The position numbers were made by a program, and so were the translations under genes. The notes under the pieces were generated by a model. It worked only from the letters and a program-made list of their open reading frames with translations, did no database searches and had not been told where the DNA came from. A stretch of 51,442 bases of DNA from an uncultured Lachnospiraceae bacterium (GTDB taxonomy: Bacteria; Bacillota; Clostridia; Lachnospirales; Lachnospiraceae): NCBI GenBank assembly GCA_947174495.1, contig CAMWJC010000015.1, positions 1 through 51,442 of the forward strand, given 5' to 3'. The stretch's first letter is position 1, and every line of letters begins with the position of its first letter. This document shows, one piece after another, positions 35,390 to 42,486 of the stretch.

Positions 35390-35569
35390 ATGTCTATTTG
35401 TCCTAAGAATAAATCTTCAAAAGCCAGAAGAGATAAGAGAAGAGCAAACTGGAAGATGAGTGCTCCCACATTGGTAAAGTGCAGCAAATGCGGCGCGCTG
35501 ATGATGCCTCATAGAGTATGCAAGGCATGTGGTTCTTACAATAAGAAAGAAATCATTGCTCAGGATTAA
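35390..35569 (+). CDS. rpmF: 50S ribosomal protein L32
   Basis: A 59-residue basic protein beginning MSICPKNKSSKARRDKRRAN, with the zinc-ribbon pairs CSKC (31-34) and CKAC (44-47). This is the zinc-binding (C+) form of L32. AAGGAGG precedes the ATG. The usual next gene, plsX, is about 4.9 kb away here, with an inserted block between. Confidence 0.96.
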   Translation: MSICPKNKSSKARRDKRRANWKMSAPTLVKCSKCGALMMPHRVCKACGSYNKKEIIAQD

Positions 35570-35584
35570 TTAAAATGAATTTTG

Positions 35585-35622
35585 TCAAGGACTTCATTAA
35601 AAGTGAGGTCCTTGATTTTTTT
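35585..35622 (+). terminator. terminator of yceD-rpmF
   Basis: An 8-bp stem TCAAGGAC/GTCCTTGA followed by seven Ts, 15 nt after the rpmF stop. Its tail runs up to the ribosome site of the sigma factor gene. Confidence 0.85.
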
Positions 35623-35634
35623 GTGAGGTTTATT

Positions 35635-36141
35635 ATGGAACAACCAAAAGAGAATTTTCATGTGGATCTTGAAAAGGCGATTTCACAATATGCTGATATG
35701 ATTTATCGGATCGCAGTGACGATTACGGGAAATAAAGCGGATGCGGATGATGTGTTTCAGGAAACATTTTTACGTCTTGTAAAGAATCAGACTAAAATCC
35801 AGAGTGAAGAACACCTAAAGGCATGGTTGATAAAGGTTGCCGGAAATTGTGCCAAAACTATGGTGATGAGTCCATGGAATCAGAAGACACAAGGATTTTT
35901 GAGGGAAGAGGTCAAAGGGATGACAGGAGCGGATGCGGAACAAAGCCAACTGCTTATGGAACTGCACACACTTCCCCAAAAGTATTCCCTTGTTTTGTAT
36001 TTATTTTACTATGAGGGATATTCTGTTAAAGAGATAGCGGGGCTGCTTGAAAAGAATGAAAACAGCATCAAAACGCTCCTGAAAAGAGGAAGGAATCTTT
36101 TAAAGAAGAGTCTGGAGGAAGGAGGGGAAGGCAATGCATAA
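35635..36141 (+). CDS. ECF-type RNA polymerase sigma factor
   Basis: A 168-residue sigma-70 family protein of the ECF group: region 2 (about 15-85; YADMIYRIAVTITGNKADADDVFQETFLRL) and region 4 (about 108-160; YSVLYLFYYEGYSVKEIAGLL..NSIKTLLKRGR). The ATG at 35635, after GAGGT, is chosen because an upstream in-frame ATG at 35575 would place the rpmF terminator inside the gene. It overlaps the next gene by 8 nt, the standard coupling of sigma and anti-sigma genes. It probably responds to envelope stress, judging from the downstream lipoproteins. Confidence 0.92.
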   Translation: MEQPKENFHVDLEKAISQYADMIYRIAVTITGNKADADDVFQETFLRLVKNQTKIQSEEHLKAWLIKVAGNCAKTMVMSPWNQKTQGFLREEVKGMTGADAEQSQLLMELHTLPQKYSLVLYLFYYEGYSVKEIAGLLEKNENSIKTLLKRGRNLLKKSLEEGGEGNA

Positions 36142-36811
36142 ATTGTACGATGAGAGCGAAGAATTAAGAAAAGAGTTTATAGATACGTTTTCCAGCATTC
36201 ATGCATCAGAGGATTTGAAAGCCCGTACCCTTACTGTAATGCTCGATGAAGAGGAAATCCGAAGCAAAGAAACCAGGGTAAGATCATTGTCTGCTAAAAA
36301 GATATGGTCCATATCCATTCCAGCTGCGGCACTGCTTTGTGCAGCGTTGGTTATGATAGTGCTAAAGGGAACACCGGAACCCCCTTATATCACACAGCTG
36401 GAGAATGGCGTTTTTTGTGAGGAAGTAAAGCTTGAGGACGGAGAACTTCATTTTGTGGCAGGCCGTGTGGCTATATCCATTACACCCAATGCAGGTGGTG
36501 TTACTATCGGACAGAACCAGAATAGTGAAGTACTGCTGCCGGAGGATGGAGATCAGGTTCTGGAACAAAAGGAGAATGATGTCGGCGGTTTGTTGAGCTA
36601 TAAAAAAACAGCAGCCATAAAGCTTCCGGATATCGGAGTAAAGAACTGGTCTTATATCGGAGAACAAAAGATTTATATCACTGTGCTTGACACCGTGGAT
36701 ACTCGTTATCAGGCGATCTTTGAAAAAGACGGGCAGGCGTATGAAGTGACGGGAATCGGAGTTTGGCAGAAAGAATTTATTGATTATTTGTATCAGATTG
36801 TTAAGAAATAA
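36134..36811 (+). CDS. probable anti-sigma factor, single-pass membrane protein
   Basis: A 225-residue protein: a short cytoplasmic N-terminus with an IHASEDLKARTLTVMLDEEE stretch typical of clostridial anti-sigma factors, one transmembrane helix (about 57-79) and an extracellular beta-rich domain of about 145 residues. It lacks the zf-HC2 zinc motif. The 8-nt overlap with the sigma gene and the topology indicate a transmembrane inhibitor that releases the sigma factor on an outside signal. Confidence 0.8.
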   Translation: MHKLYDESEELRKEFIDTFSSIHASEDLKARTLTVMLDEEEIRSKETRVRSLSAKKIWSISIPAAALLCAALVMIVLKGTPEPPYITQLENGVFCEEVKLEDGELHFVAGRVAISITPNAGGVTIGQNQNSEVLLPEDGDQVLEQKENDVGGLLSYKKTAAIKLPDIGVKNWSYIGEQKIYITVLDTVDTRYQAIFEKDGQAYEVTGIGVWQKEFIDYLYQIVKK

Positions 36812-36956
36812 AAATAGCAGATGGAAAATATTTTTCTAATGAAACTTTTTCCGATATTTCAAAGTATATATTGTATAAGACATTTCGCATTTGGGAAATG
36901 TATTGAAAATATCAGTATGTATCCTGACATGCAGGACGCAGAAATGGAGGATTAAA

Positions 36957-39449
36957 GTGAGACACAAAGGAAATTATTTCAGAAAGACAGCTTTACTGCT
37001 TGCAGCCGTTTTAGTGCTTTCAGGCTGTGGCGGCAACGCAAAGCAGCCTTCTGAAAATGAGGCAGAGGATGAACAGATGACTCAGCAGGTTGAAACAGAT
37101 GATAAGGATACGGAAACGGATGCCAGTCAATCGGAACCGGAAGCAGACAGTTCCGCAGGAACAGATACTGCGCTGGTAGATGAATTGAAGAAAAAGTATT
37201 CAGCAGCGGATAAAAATGAGTATGACGGAAATGTAATCAAGGTGAAGAGAGATCAGGCAGTGGAGATCAAGATTGGATATGATCTGTGGGCCAGTGACAC
37301 CAGCCCTTATGACAGCTTTGTAATCTATCAGGACGCAGAACTTAAATTTCCCATAGAGGTAAGCAGTATGGATTTTGATTCTGCTACTGGGACGCTCATT
37401 ATCAAACCGCCTTTTTCCGGAGTGGCGGAGATCATGGATTCGGATGGTGTTGATCTCAGTCATTTGAGCGGTAACTATTTATCCGGAGACAATGAAAGCG
37501 GCTGGGGAACTCTCTCACAGTATTATTTAAAGACTTCCGTGAATCTGGAGACAGGAGAAGCGCTGCCTGCACCGGTGATCACGGTAATCAAAGTGGAAGC
37601 AGAAATTCCACAGGCCCCGCAGCTTGTTTTTGATCAGTTAGAGGACGGTTATGCGCGTTTTTCATGGAAAGCGGTACCCGGAGCAGAGGGTTATCTTTTA
37701 TTCCGTATCAACAAGGATGACGAAGGTTTGTGGAGTTACTGCAAGGCGTTTGCCGATGTAAAGGGGACAGAATGGACAAGCGAAGGTACTGCAAACGAGT
37801 TTGAGGGGAAAATATTATCCTTAAATTATGACTTCGTCCAGTTTTTTGTCTCTGAGGATACGAAAGAGTGGATCGAAGAAGGGGACGGAGGATTCCTGAA
37901 AGAATTCGCGCTTGATGATATGGCGTACAATGAATATTGGGATGAGTATTATGGGGTGATTGCCTATAATGCAAATGGCTGTTCACCTATCAGCAATCTG
38001 ATAAGCGCTATGGATGTTTCCCATATGCTTCCGGAAGAAAAGGCCAGCAACAGCAATGAAAATTTCTTTGGTATTAGCGGAGTGCTGGATCTTCCTGCAA
38101 TCATGAATGTGACGATGTGTGACGGAAGCAGGGCGCAGAAGGTACTGATTTATGATTTTGATAATTATGAGAAGGATGAAGAATATAATGTCATCCGAAT
38201 TAAAGCAAAAGCACTTCAGACACCTTTCATAGAAGAACTTGCTGTTTATGAAGTGAATTGGGATACATTGGATGCTGATCTGGAGGCGGTAAAAAAACGT
38301 CAGGAGGAATTAATCAACAAAGGCGGTAATGTAGCGCCGTCACTGACGATTGATGAGGGTGCACCGTCTAAGAGCGAAGATACAAAACCGGAGGCAAACG
38401 AGTCGGAGGAAGCAGAGCCGGAGCCGGAAGCAAAAGCGGAACCGGAGGATACGAAGCCCTCGCAAAGCGGACGTAAAGAGATTAAGATCACAGCCAATTC
38501 AGCCATGAGCGAATACATTGCGCTGAATATGTTAGAGACCAAAGGGGAAATCCGTCTTTCGGATTTCCCAGAATCTGCGGATGTGGAGCAGGTAGTTGAT
38601 GCTTTTTTTGAGGCACAGTATCAAAACCCGCTGATACTTGGGGTTCAGGGAGGAAGCATTGACACGGAAAAAAGAATTTTGTATGTGGATTACGATTTCC
38701 CCCGGCAGGTTACTGCTGCAAAACAGCAGGAAATACAGGAAAGGGTAGAAGAGATCACCAGTGAGATCATATCCGATGGTATGACGGATGTGGAAAAAGA
38801 GATGGCAATCAATGCATGGCTTTGTGAGAATGCGGTTTATGACGACGGAGCGCTGGAAAATGCAGAAAAGTACTCTTTTACACAGGTGGATGAAGATTTT
38901 TATGATTCCTTTACGGCATATGGAATATTGACTGAGGGCGTAGGGGTGTGCGCTAGCTATTCGGCCTCTTTTAAATTGCTTGCAGATGCGGCAGATTTGG
39001 AGAGTGTTGTAGTCACCGGTTATCTGGAAGGAAGCGTTCCCCATGCATGGAATAAAGTGAAATTAGATGATAGCTGGTATATTGTGGATGCCACCAACAA
39101 TGACAATGACACCATTAAAAATGCCCTGTTAAATTTATCAGACCGTGCAGCTTACGGAACCTTGGTTGAAAATGAAAAATTTGCCATGGATAGCAGTCTT
39201 GTAAATTATTCAGCAAGAGATGAGAAACAGGAATATTATCATGCTACCGACCGTTTTTTTGAGAGTGATGTGATTGCTGATGAACTGGCACAATTATTGT
39301 TATCAGACGGGAAAGCGATACTCCGTACAAATTATGACATTGATGATGAGACCTTCTACGAAATTGCACAGCAGGCGGCAACACAGGCACAGAAAAATAT
39401 TAACGGGTTTTACTGGATGGGCGTGATTCATCTGGAAGGACAAGAATAA
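36957..39449 (+). CDS. transglutaminase-like lipoprotein
   Basis: An 830-residue exported lipoprotein. The GTG start follows GGAGG (36946-36950) at 6 nt, and the signal peptide ends in the lipobox LSGC. Residues about 195-320 resemble a fibronectin type III-like fold (ARFSWKAVPGAEGYLLFRI). An acidic Pro/Glu/Lys linker lies at about 465-505. A C-terminal transglutaminase/protease-like domain (about 590-830) carries the triad C665 (GVCASYSASF), H696 (PHAWNKV) and D711 (YIVDATNND). It probably cross-links, cleaves or remodels a cell-surface protein or peptidoglycan peptide. It follows the sigma/anti-sigma pair and is a likely member of that regulon. Confidence 0.85.
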   Translation: MRHKGNYFRKTALLLAAVLVLSGCGGNAKQPSENEAEDEQMTQQVETDDKDTETDASQSEPEADSSAGTDTALVDELKKKYSAADKNEYDGNVIKVKRDQAVEIKIGYDLWASDTSPYDSFVIYQDAELKFPIEVSSMDFDSATGTLIIKPPFSGVAEIMDSDGVDLSHLSGNYLSGDNESGWGTLSQYYLKTSVNLETGEALPAPVITVIKVEAEIPQAPQLVFDQLEDGYARFSWKAVPGAEGYLLFRINKDDEGLWSYCKAFADVKGTEWTSEGTANEFEGKILSLNYDFVQFFVSEDTKEWIEEGDGGFLKEFALDDMAYNEYWDEYYGVIAYNANGCSPISNLISAMDVSHMLPEEKASNSNENFFGISGVLDLPAIMNVTMCDGSRAQKVLIYDFDNYEKDEEYNVIRIKAKALQTPFIEELAVYEVNWDTLDADLEAVKKRQEELINKGGNVAPSLTIDEGAPSKSEDTKPEANESEEAEPEPEAKAEPEDTKPSQSGRKEIKITANSAMSEYIALNMLETKGEIRLSDFPESADVEQVVDAFFEAQYQNPLILGVQGGSIDTEKRILYVDYDFPRQVTAAKQQEIQERVEEITSEIISDGMTDVEKEMAINAWLCENAVYDDGALENAEKYSFTQVDEDFYDSFTAYGILTEGVGVCASYSASFKLLADAADLESVVVTGYLEGSVPHAWNKVKLDDSWYIVDATNNDNDTIKNALLNLSDRAAYGTLVENEKFAMDSSLVNYSARDEKQEYYHATDRFFESDVIADELAQLLLSDGKAILRTNYDIDDETFYEIAQQAATQAQKNINGFYWMGVIHLEGQE

Positions 39450-39472
39450 ATGATTATGGGAGGATACATTTT

Positions 39473-39934
39473 ATGAAAAAAAGAATTTCATTTCTTATTA
39501 CTATACCACTTGCATGCATTATGATGCTATCTGCGTGCACAACGAAGACCAGTAAGGAAGTTACTTATAGTGTAGATACCGGAGACAGTGTTAAAATCAC
39601 CATAGATACGAAAGACGGCTTTGACATTACTATGGATGTACCGTTTACGGTTAGCAAGGGGGATACAGATATTTTTACGGGCTCCTTTATCTATGCAGAG
39701 TATTATGATGTTTACCGTCAGGTTGTGGAAGAGGAATCAAATGCGGTACTTCTTGATGAAGGAAGTAAAGACGGCAATGACTACTTTTGTTACTCCTTTG
39801 AGGGCAATGCCGGAACCGAATACGATTATTTTATTTTGATTAAAGATTCTGAGACGGCAATAGCTATGGCGTCTCTGGTCGGAGAAAAAGAGGCGTCAGA
39901 GGCTTTTAAGGCTATGACTATCAGCTTAGATTAA
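39473..39934 (+). CDS. small lipoprotein of unknown function
   Basis: A 153-residue lipoprotein with a signal peptide and lipobox LSAC (Cys near residue 22). The mature part is acidic and beta-rich (VKITIDTKDGFDITMDVPF) with no recognised family. It lies 23 nt after the transglutaminase gene with a GGAGG site, so it is in the same unit, and is followed by the structured intergenic region. Confidence 0.75.
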   Translation: MKKRISFLITIPLACIMMLSACTTKTSKEVTYSVDTGDSVKITIDTKDGFDITMDVPFTVSKGDTDIFTGSFIYAEYYDVYRQVVEEESNAVLLDEGSKDGNDYFCYSFEGNAGTEYDYFILIKDSETAIAMASLVGEKEASEAFKAMTISLD

Positions 39935-40356
39935 TGTTTGGCTTGGGTATGCATATGCAGAACATCCGCTCAGATGAAAAGAAATCCTTTCGTCAACACG
40001 CTCGATAAAGCGTTCGCGAATTGTTTCCTCAAGGATTTCATTTCATCTGAGCTGGGTTGTCGAATAGCGTAAAGCCCAACTGAGAATTCTACTAACGTCG
40101 AATGGTTTACTTCTTAGCGAGTTGTCAGATTGTGAATTAGGCGACTGTAGTGGAGTCAATAGCTTGTTTCGCGTCATTCAATAACTTAAAACCCGGATCG
40201 AAATCAAATTCTTAAGGAGCCCTTTAAAAAGCGTCAGCACTTAGTGAGGTTTTTTCGAACTTAGTGCTGTTACGCTTTTTATAGAACGGGAGTGCGGCGA
40301 CGTAGAATTTGATTCTATCCGGGTTTTCGTATTAATCCCCTAAACCAAGCTTTGGC
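39935..40356 (+). ncRNA. highly structured intergenic region, candidate non-coding RNA or palindromic element
   Basis: About 480 bases between the small lipoprotein gene and plsX hold no credible gene but a set of strong inverted repeats. Hairpin 1: GCTCAGATGA (39968-39977) pairs with TCATCTGAGC (40043-40052) and GAAATCCTT (39981-39989) with AAGGATTTC (40031-40039), separated by a near-match. Hairpin 2: TGGGTT/AGCCCA (40053-40058, 40073-40078). Hairpin 3: AGTTGTC/GGCGACT with G-U pairs (40120-40126, 40140-40146). Hairpin 4 is nested: AAAACCCGGAT (40188-40198) with ATCCGGGTTTT (40317-40327); AATCAAATTCT (40202-40212) with AGAATTTGATT (40304-40314); then AAAAAGCGT (40226-40234) with ACGCTTTTT (40272-40280) and CAGCACT/AGTGCTG. 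The whole could be an ornate large RNA, a HEARO/omega-RNA-like element without its protein, or a palindrome-type mobile element. None can be confirmed from sequence alone. Confidence 0.6.
40226..40280 (+). terminator. long hairpin with T-tract inside the structured region
   Basis: AAAAAGCGT and CAGCACT pair with AGTGCTG and ACGCTTTTT across a T/T mismatch and a two-base bulge, with a 13-nt apical loop. The right arm ends in five Ts, so it can act as an intrinsic terminator for transcripts from the lipoprotein side. Confidence 0.5.
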
Positions 40357-40376
40357 GAAATATAACAAAATAAACC

Positions 40377-40405
40377 TTGATTTTTATATTATGGTCTAGT
40401 ATAGT
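40377..40405 (+). promoter_or_regulatory. promoter of plsX-acpP
   Basis: TTGATT at 40377-40382 and TATAGT at 40400-40405 with a 17-bp spacer, 27 bp before the plsX start. plsX therefore has its own promoter downstream of the inserted block. Confidence 0.75.
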
Positions 40406-40432
40406 AAAGAAGTATGGATGGGAGGTGCCGGT

Positions 40433-41446
40433 ATGGCAGAATTTGTAAATGTTGCTGTTGATGGCATGGGCGGCGACAATGCTCCTTATGAAATTGTGAA
40501 GGGGGCGGTTGAAGCAGTCAATGAGAGTAGCCATGTTAAGGTATTTATAACAGGGCAGGAGGATAAGATCAATAGCGAACTTGCAAAGTACACATATAAT
40601 AAAGAGCAGGTGGAGGTTGTGCCCGCCAGTGAAATTATTGATATGGCTGAGCCGCCGGTTATGGCAATCAGAAAGAAGAAGGATTCTTCACTTGTCAAGG
40701 CGCTTAATCTTGTTAAGGAAGGAACCTGTGATGCCTATGTATCTGCCGGAAGCACTGGCGCTACCTTAGTTGGAGGACAGGTAATCGTCGGCAGGATTAA
40801 GGGAGTAGAAAGACCGCCTCTTGCACCGCTTATTCCGACAGCAGAAGGCTGTGCACTTTTAGTTGACTGTGGTGCAAATGTAGATGCAAGACCGTCACAT
40901 TTAGTTCAGTTCGCCAAGATGGGTTCTGTCTACATGGAAAGTGTTATGGGGGTGAAGAGCCCGAAGGTAGCCATCGTCAATATCGGTGCTGAGGAAGAAA
41001 AAGGAAATGCGCTTGTAAAAGAAACCTTTCCCCTTCTAAAAAATTGTCCGGATATTCATTTTGTGGGAAGTATTGAAGCGAGGGATATTCCTGCCGGAAA
41101 AGCGGATGTAATCGTCTGCGAGGCATTTGTAGGGAATGTGATTTTAAAAATGTATGAAGGAGTCGGAGGAATCCTGATTAAAAAGGTAAAGGAGGGTATG
41201 ATGACTTCTCTTCGGAGTAAGATTGGTGCCCTTTTGGTTAAGCCGGCTCTCAAACAGACTCTGAAAGCTTTTGATCTGGAGCAGTATGGCGGAGCGCCTA
41301 TGCTTGGATTGAAAGGACTGGTGGTCAAGACACACGGTAGTTCCAAATCCGTGGAGATCAAAAATTCTATTCTGCAATGTATTACCTTTACAGAACAGAA
41401 TATTAATCAAAAAATAAAAGAAAAAATAACAATGGAAGAAAATTAG
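40433..41446 (+). CDS. plsX: phosphate acyltransferase PlsX
   Basis: A 337-residue enzyme that makes acyl phosphate from acyl-ACP for phospholipid synthesis. It begins with VNVAVDGMGGDNAP and contains the PPLAPLIPT and VDCGANVDA blocks of the family, and a GAPMLGLKGLVVKTHGSS C-terminal signature. The ATG at 40433 follows GGAGG by 7 nt; an ATG at 40418 would put the ribosome site inside the gene. acpP follows at 14 nt, the usual neighbour. Confidence 0.97.
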   Translation: MAEFVNVAVDGMGGDNAPYEIVKGAVEAVNESSHVKVFITGQEDKINSELAKYTYNKEQVEVVPASEIIDMAEPPVMAIRKKKDSSLVKALNLVKEGTCDAYVSAGSTGATLVGGQVIVGRIKGVERPPLAPLIPTAEGCALLVDCGANVDARPSHLVQFAKMGSVYMESVMGVKSPKVAIVNIGAEEEKGNALVKETFPLLKNCPDIHFVGSIEARDIPAGKADVIVCEAFVGNVILKMYEGVGGILIKKVKEGMMTSLRSKIGALLVKPALKQTLKAFDLEQYGGAPMLGLKGLVVKTHGSSKSVEIKNSILQCITFTEQNINQKIKEKITMEEN

Positions 41447-41460
41447 AAAGGAAATGAGAC

Positions 41461-41691
41461 ATGGAATTTGAAAAATTAAAAAAAGTAATTGCTGACGTTT
41501 TAAACGTTGACCCTGATGAAATTACGATGGAGACTACCTTTGTAGATGATCTGGGAGCGGATTCCTTGGATGTTTTTCAGATTATAATGGGGATAGAAGA
41601 GGAATTTGATATTGAAGTCCCGGCGGAAGAGGCAGAGAAAATTTCTACTGTGGAGGATGCAGTTAGCCTTATCAAAAGTGCAATTAACTAA
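41461..41691 (+). CDS. acpP: acyl carrier protein
   Basis: A 76-residue acidic four-helix protein with the phosphopantetheine attachment motif GADSLDVFQ, Ser near residue 36. It carries growing acyl chains in fatty acid synthesis and is the substrate donor for PlsX. An AAAGGAAATGA precedes the ATG. The terminator overlaps the stop codon. Confidence 0.97.
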   Translation: MEFEKLKKVIADVLNVDPDEITMETTFVDDLGADSLDVFQIIMGIEEEFDIEVPAEEAEKISTVEDAVSLIKSAIN

Positions 41692-41713
41692 AAGCCCGTT
41701 TTCGGGCTTTTTT
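41691..41713 (+). terminator. terminator of plsX-acpP
   Basis: AAAGCCCG (41691-41698), TTTT loop and CGGGCTTT (41703-41710), followed by Ts. The stem begins within the acpP stop. Confidence 0.9.
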
Positions 41714-41721
41714 CGGGGATA

Positions 41722-41786
41722 GAAATCAAAGTGATTAGAAATCAAGATGATTAGGAATCATTATGATTCAGAAATCTAGGTGATTT
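41722..41786. repeat. four tandem palindromic repeats directly before rnc
   Basis: Four units of 16-17 bp fill the space up to the rnc start: 41722-41737, 41738-41753, 41754-41770 and 41771-41786. Each has the form GAAATCA-N3-TGATT (second base and one arm base vary), so each is itself a small inverted repeat AATCA/TGATT. The last unit also supplies the AGGTGAT ribosome site of rnc. Confidence 0.8.
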
Positions 41787-42479
41787 ATGTTAGAACAGGA
41801 AAAATTAAGAGAACTAGAAGAAAAAATAGGATATCAATTTCAGAAAAAGGAACTGCTGGTACAGGCTTTGACCCACAGTTCTTTTTCAAACGAACAGAAG
41901 ATTAATAAGTATGTCAATTATGAACGACTGGAATTTTTGGGAGATGCTGTACTGGAGCTCTTGTCCAGTCAGTTCTTTTTTGAAAATTATCCGGACATGT
42001 CAGAAGGAGAGATGACGCGGATGCGTTCTTCCATGGTATGTGAACCAGCGTTGGCCTTCTGTGCTAGAGATCTTGCATTGGGGCAGTATATTCTACTTGG
42101 AAAGGGAGAAGAAGCAACCGGAGGAAGAGAGAGGGAGTCTATCGCTTCGGATGTGATGGAGGCGCTGCTTGGGGCTATTTATCTGGATGGAGGCTTTGAA
42201 GAAGCTGGTCATTTTGTTCAAAAGTATATCCTTTCCGATTTGGAAAATAAACATTTATTTTATGACAGTAAAACTATTCTTCAAGAAAAAATCCAGAAGG
42301 CTGGGAAACAGCTTGCTTATGTGATCGTAGATGAATCCGGTCCAGAGCACAATAAGATTTTTACGGTAGAGGCAAAAATTGACGGAAAAACAGTAGGAAC
42401 GGGTCAGGGAAGGAACAAAAAGACAGCAGAGCAGAAGGCGGCATATCAAGTGCTGCTTGATCATGTATTAGAAGCGTAG
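41787..42479 (+). CDS. rnc: ribonuclease III
   Basis: A 230-residue double-strand-specific RNase that processes rRNA and some mRNAs. The nuclease domain has the signature YERLEFLGDAVLEL and the second acidic site in VMEALLGAIYLDGG. The C-terminal double-stranded RNA binding domain ends with GRNKKTAEQKAAYQVL. The ribosome site AGGTG belongs to the last of four tandem repeats. smc follows 8 nt later, the usual order. Confidence 0.97.
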   Translation: MLEQEKLRELEEKIGYQFQKKELLVQALTHSSFSNEQKINKYVNYERLEFLGDAVLELLSSQFFFENYPDMSEGEMTRMRSSMVCEPALAFCARDLALGQYILLGKGEEATGGRERESIASDVMEALLGAIYLDGGFEEAGHFVQKYILSDLENKHLFYDSKTILQEKIQKAGKQLAYVIVDESGPEHNKIFTVEAKIDGKTVGTGQGRNKKTAEQKAAYQVLLDHVLEA

Positions 42480-42486
42480 GTGTTTT

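Noticed and set aside
39935..40432. tmRNA, RNase P RNA or group II intron as identity of the structured region
   Set aside because: There is no encoded tag peptide with tRNA-like ends, no recognisable RNase P core, and no intron domain V or reverse transcriptase.
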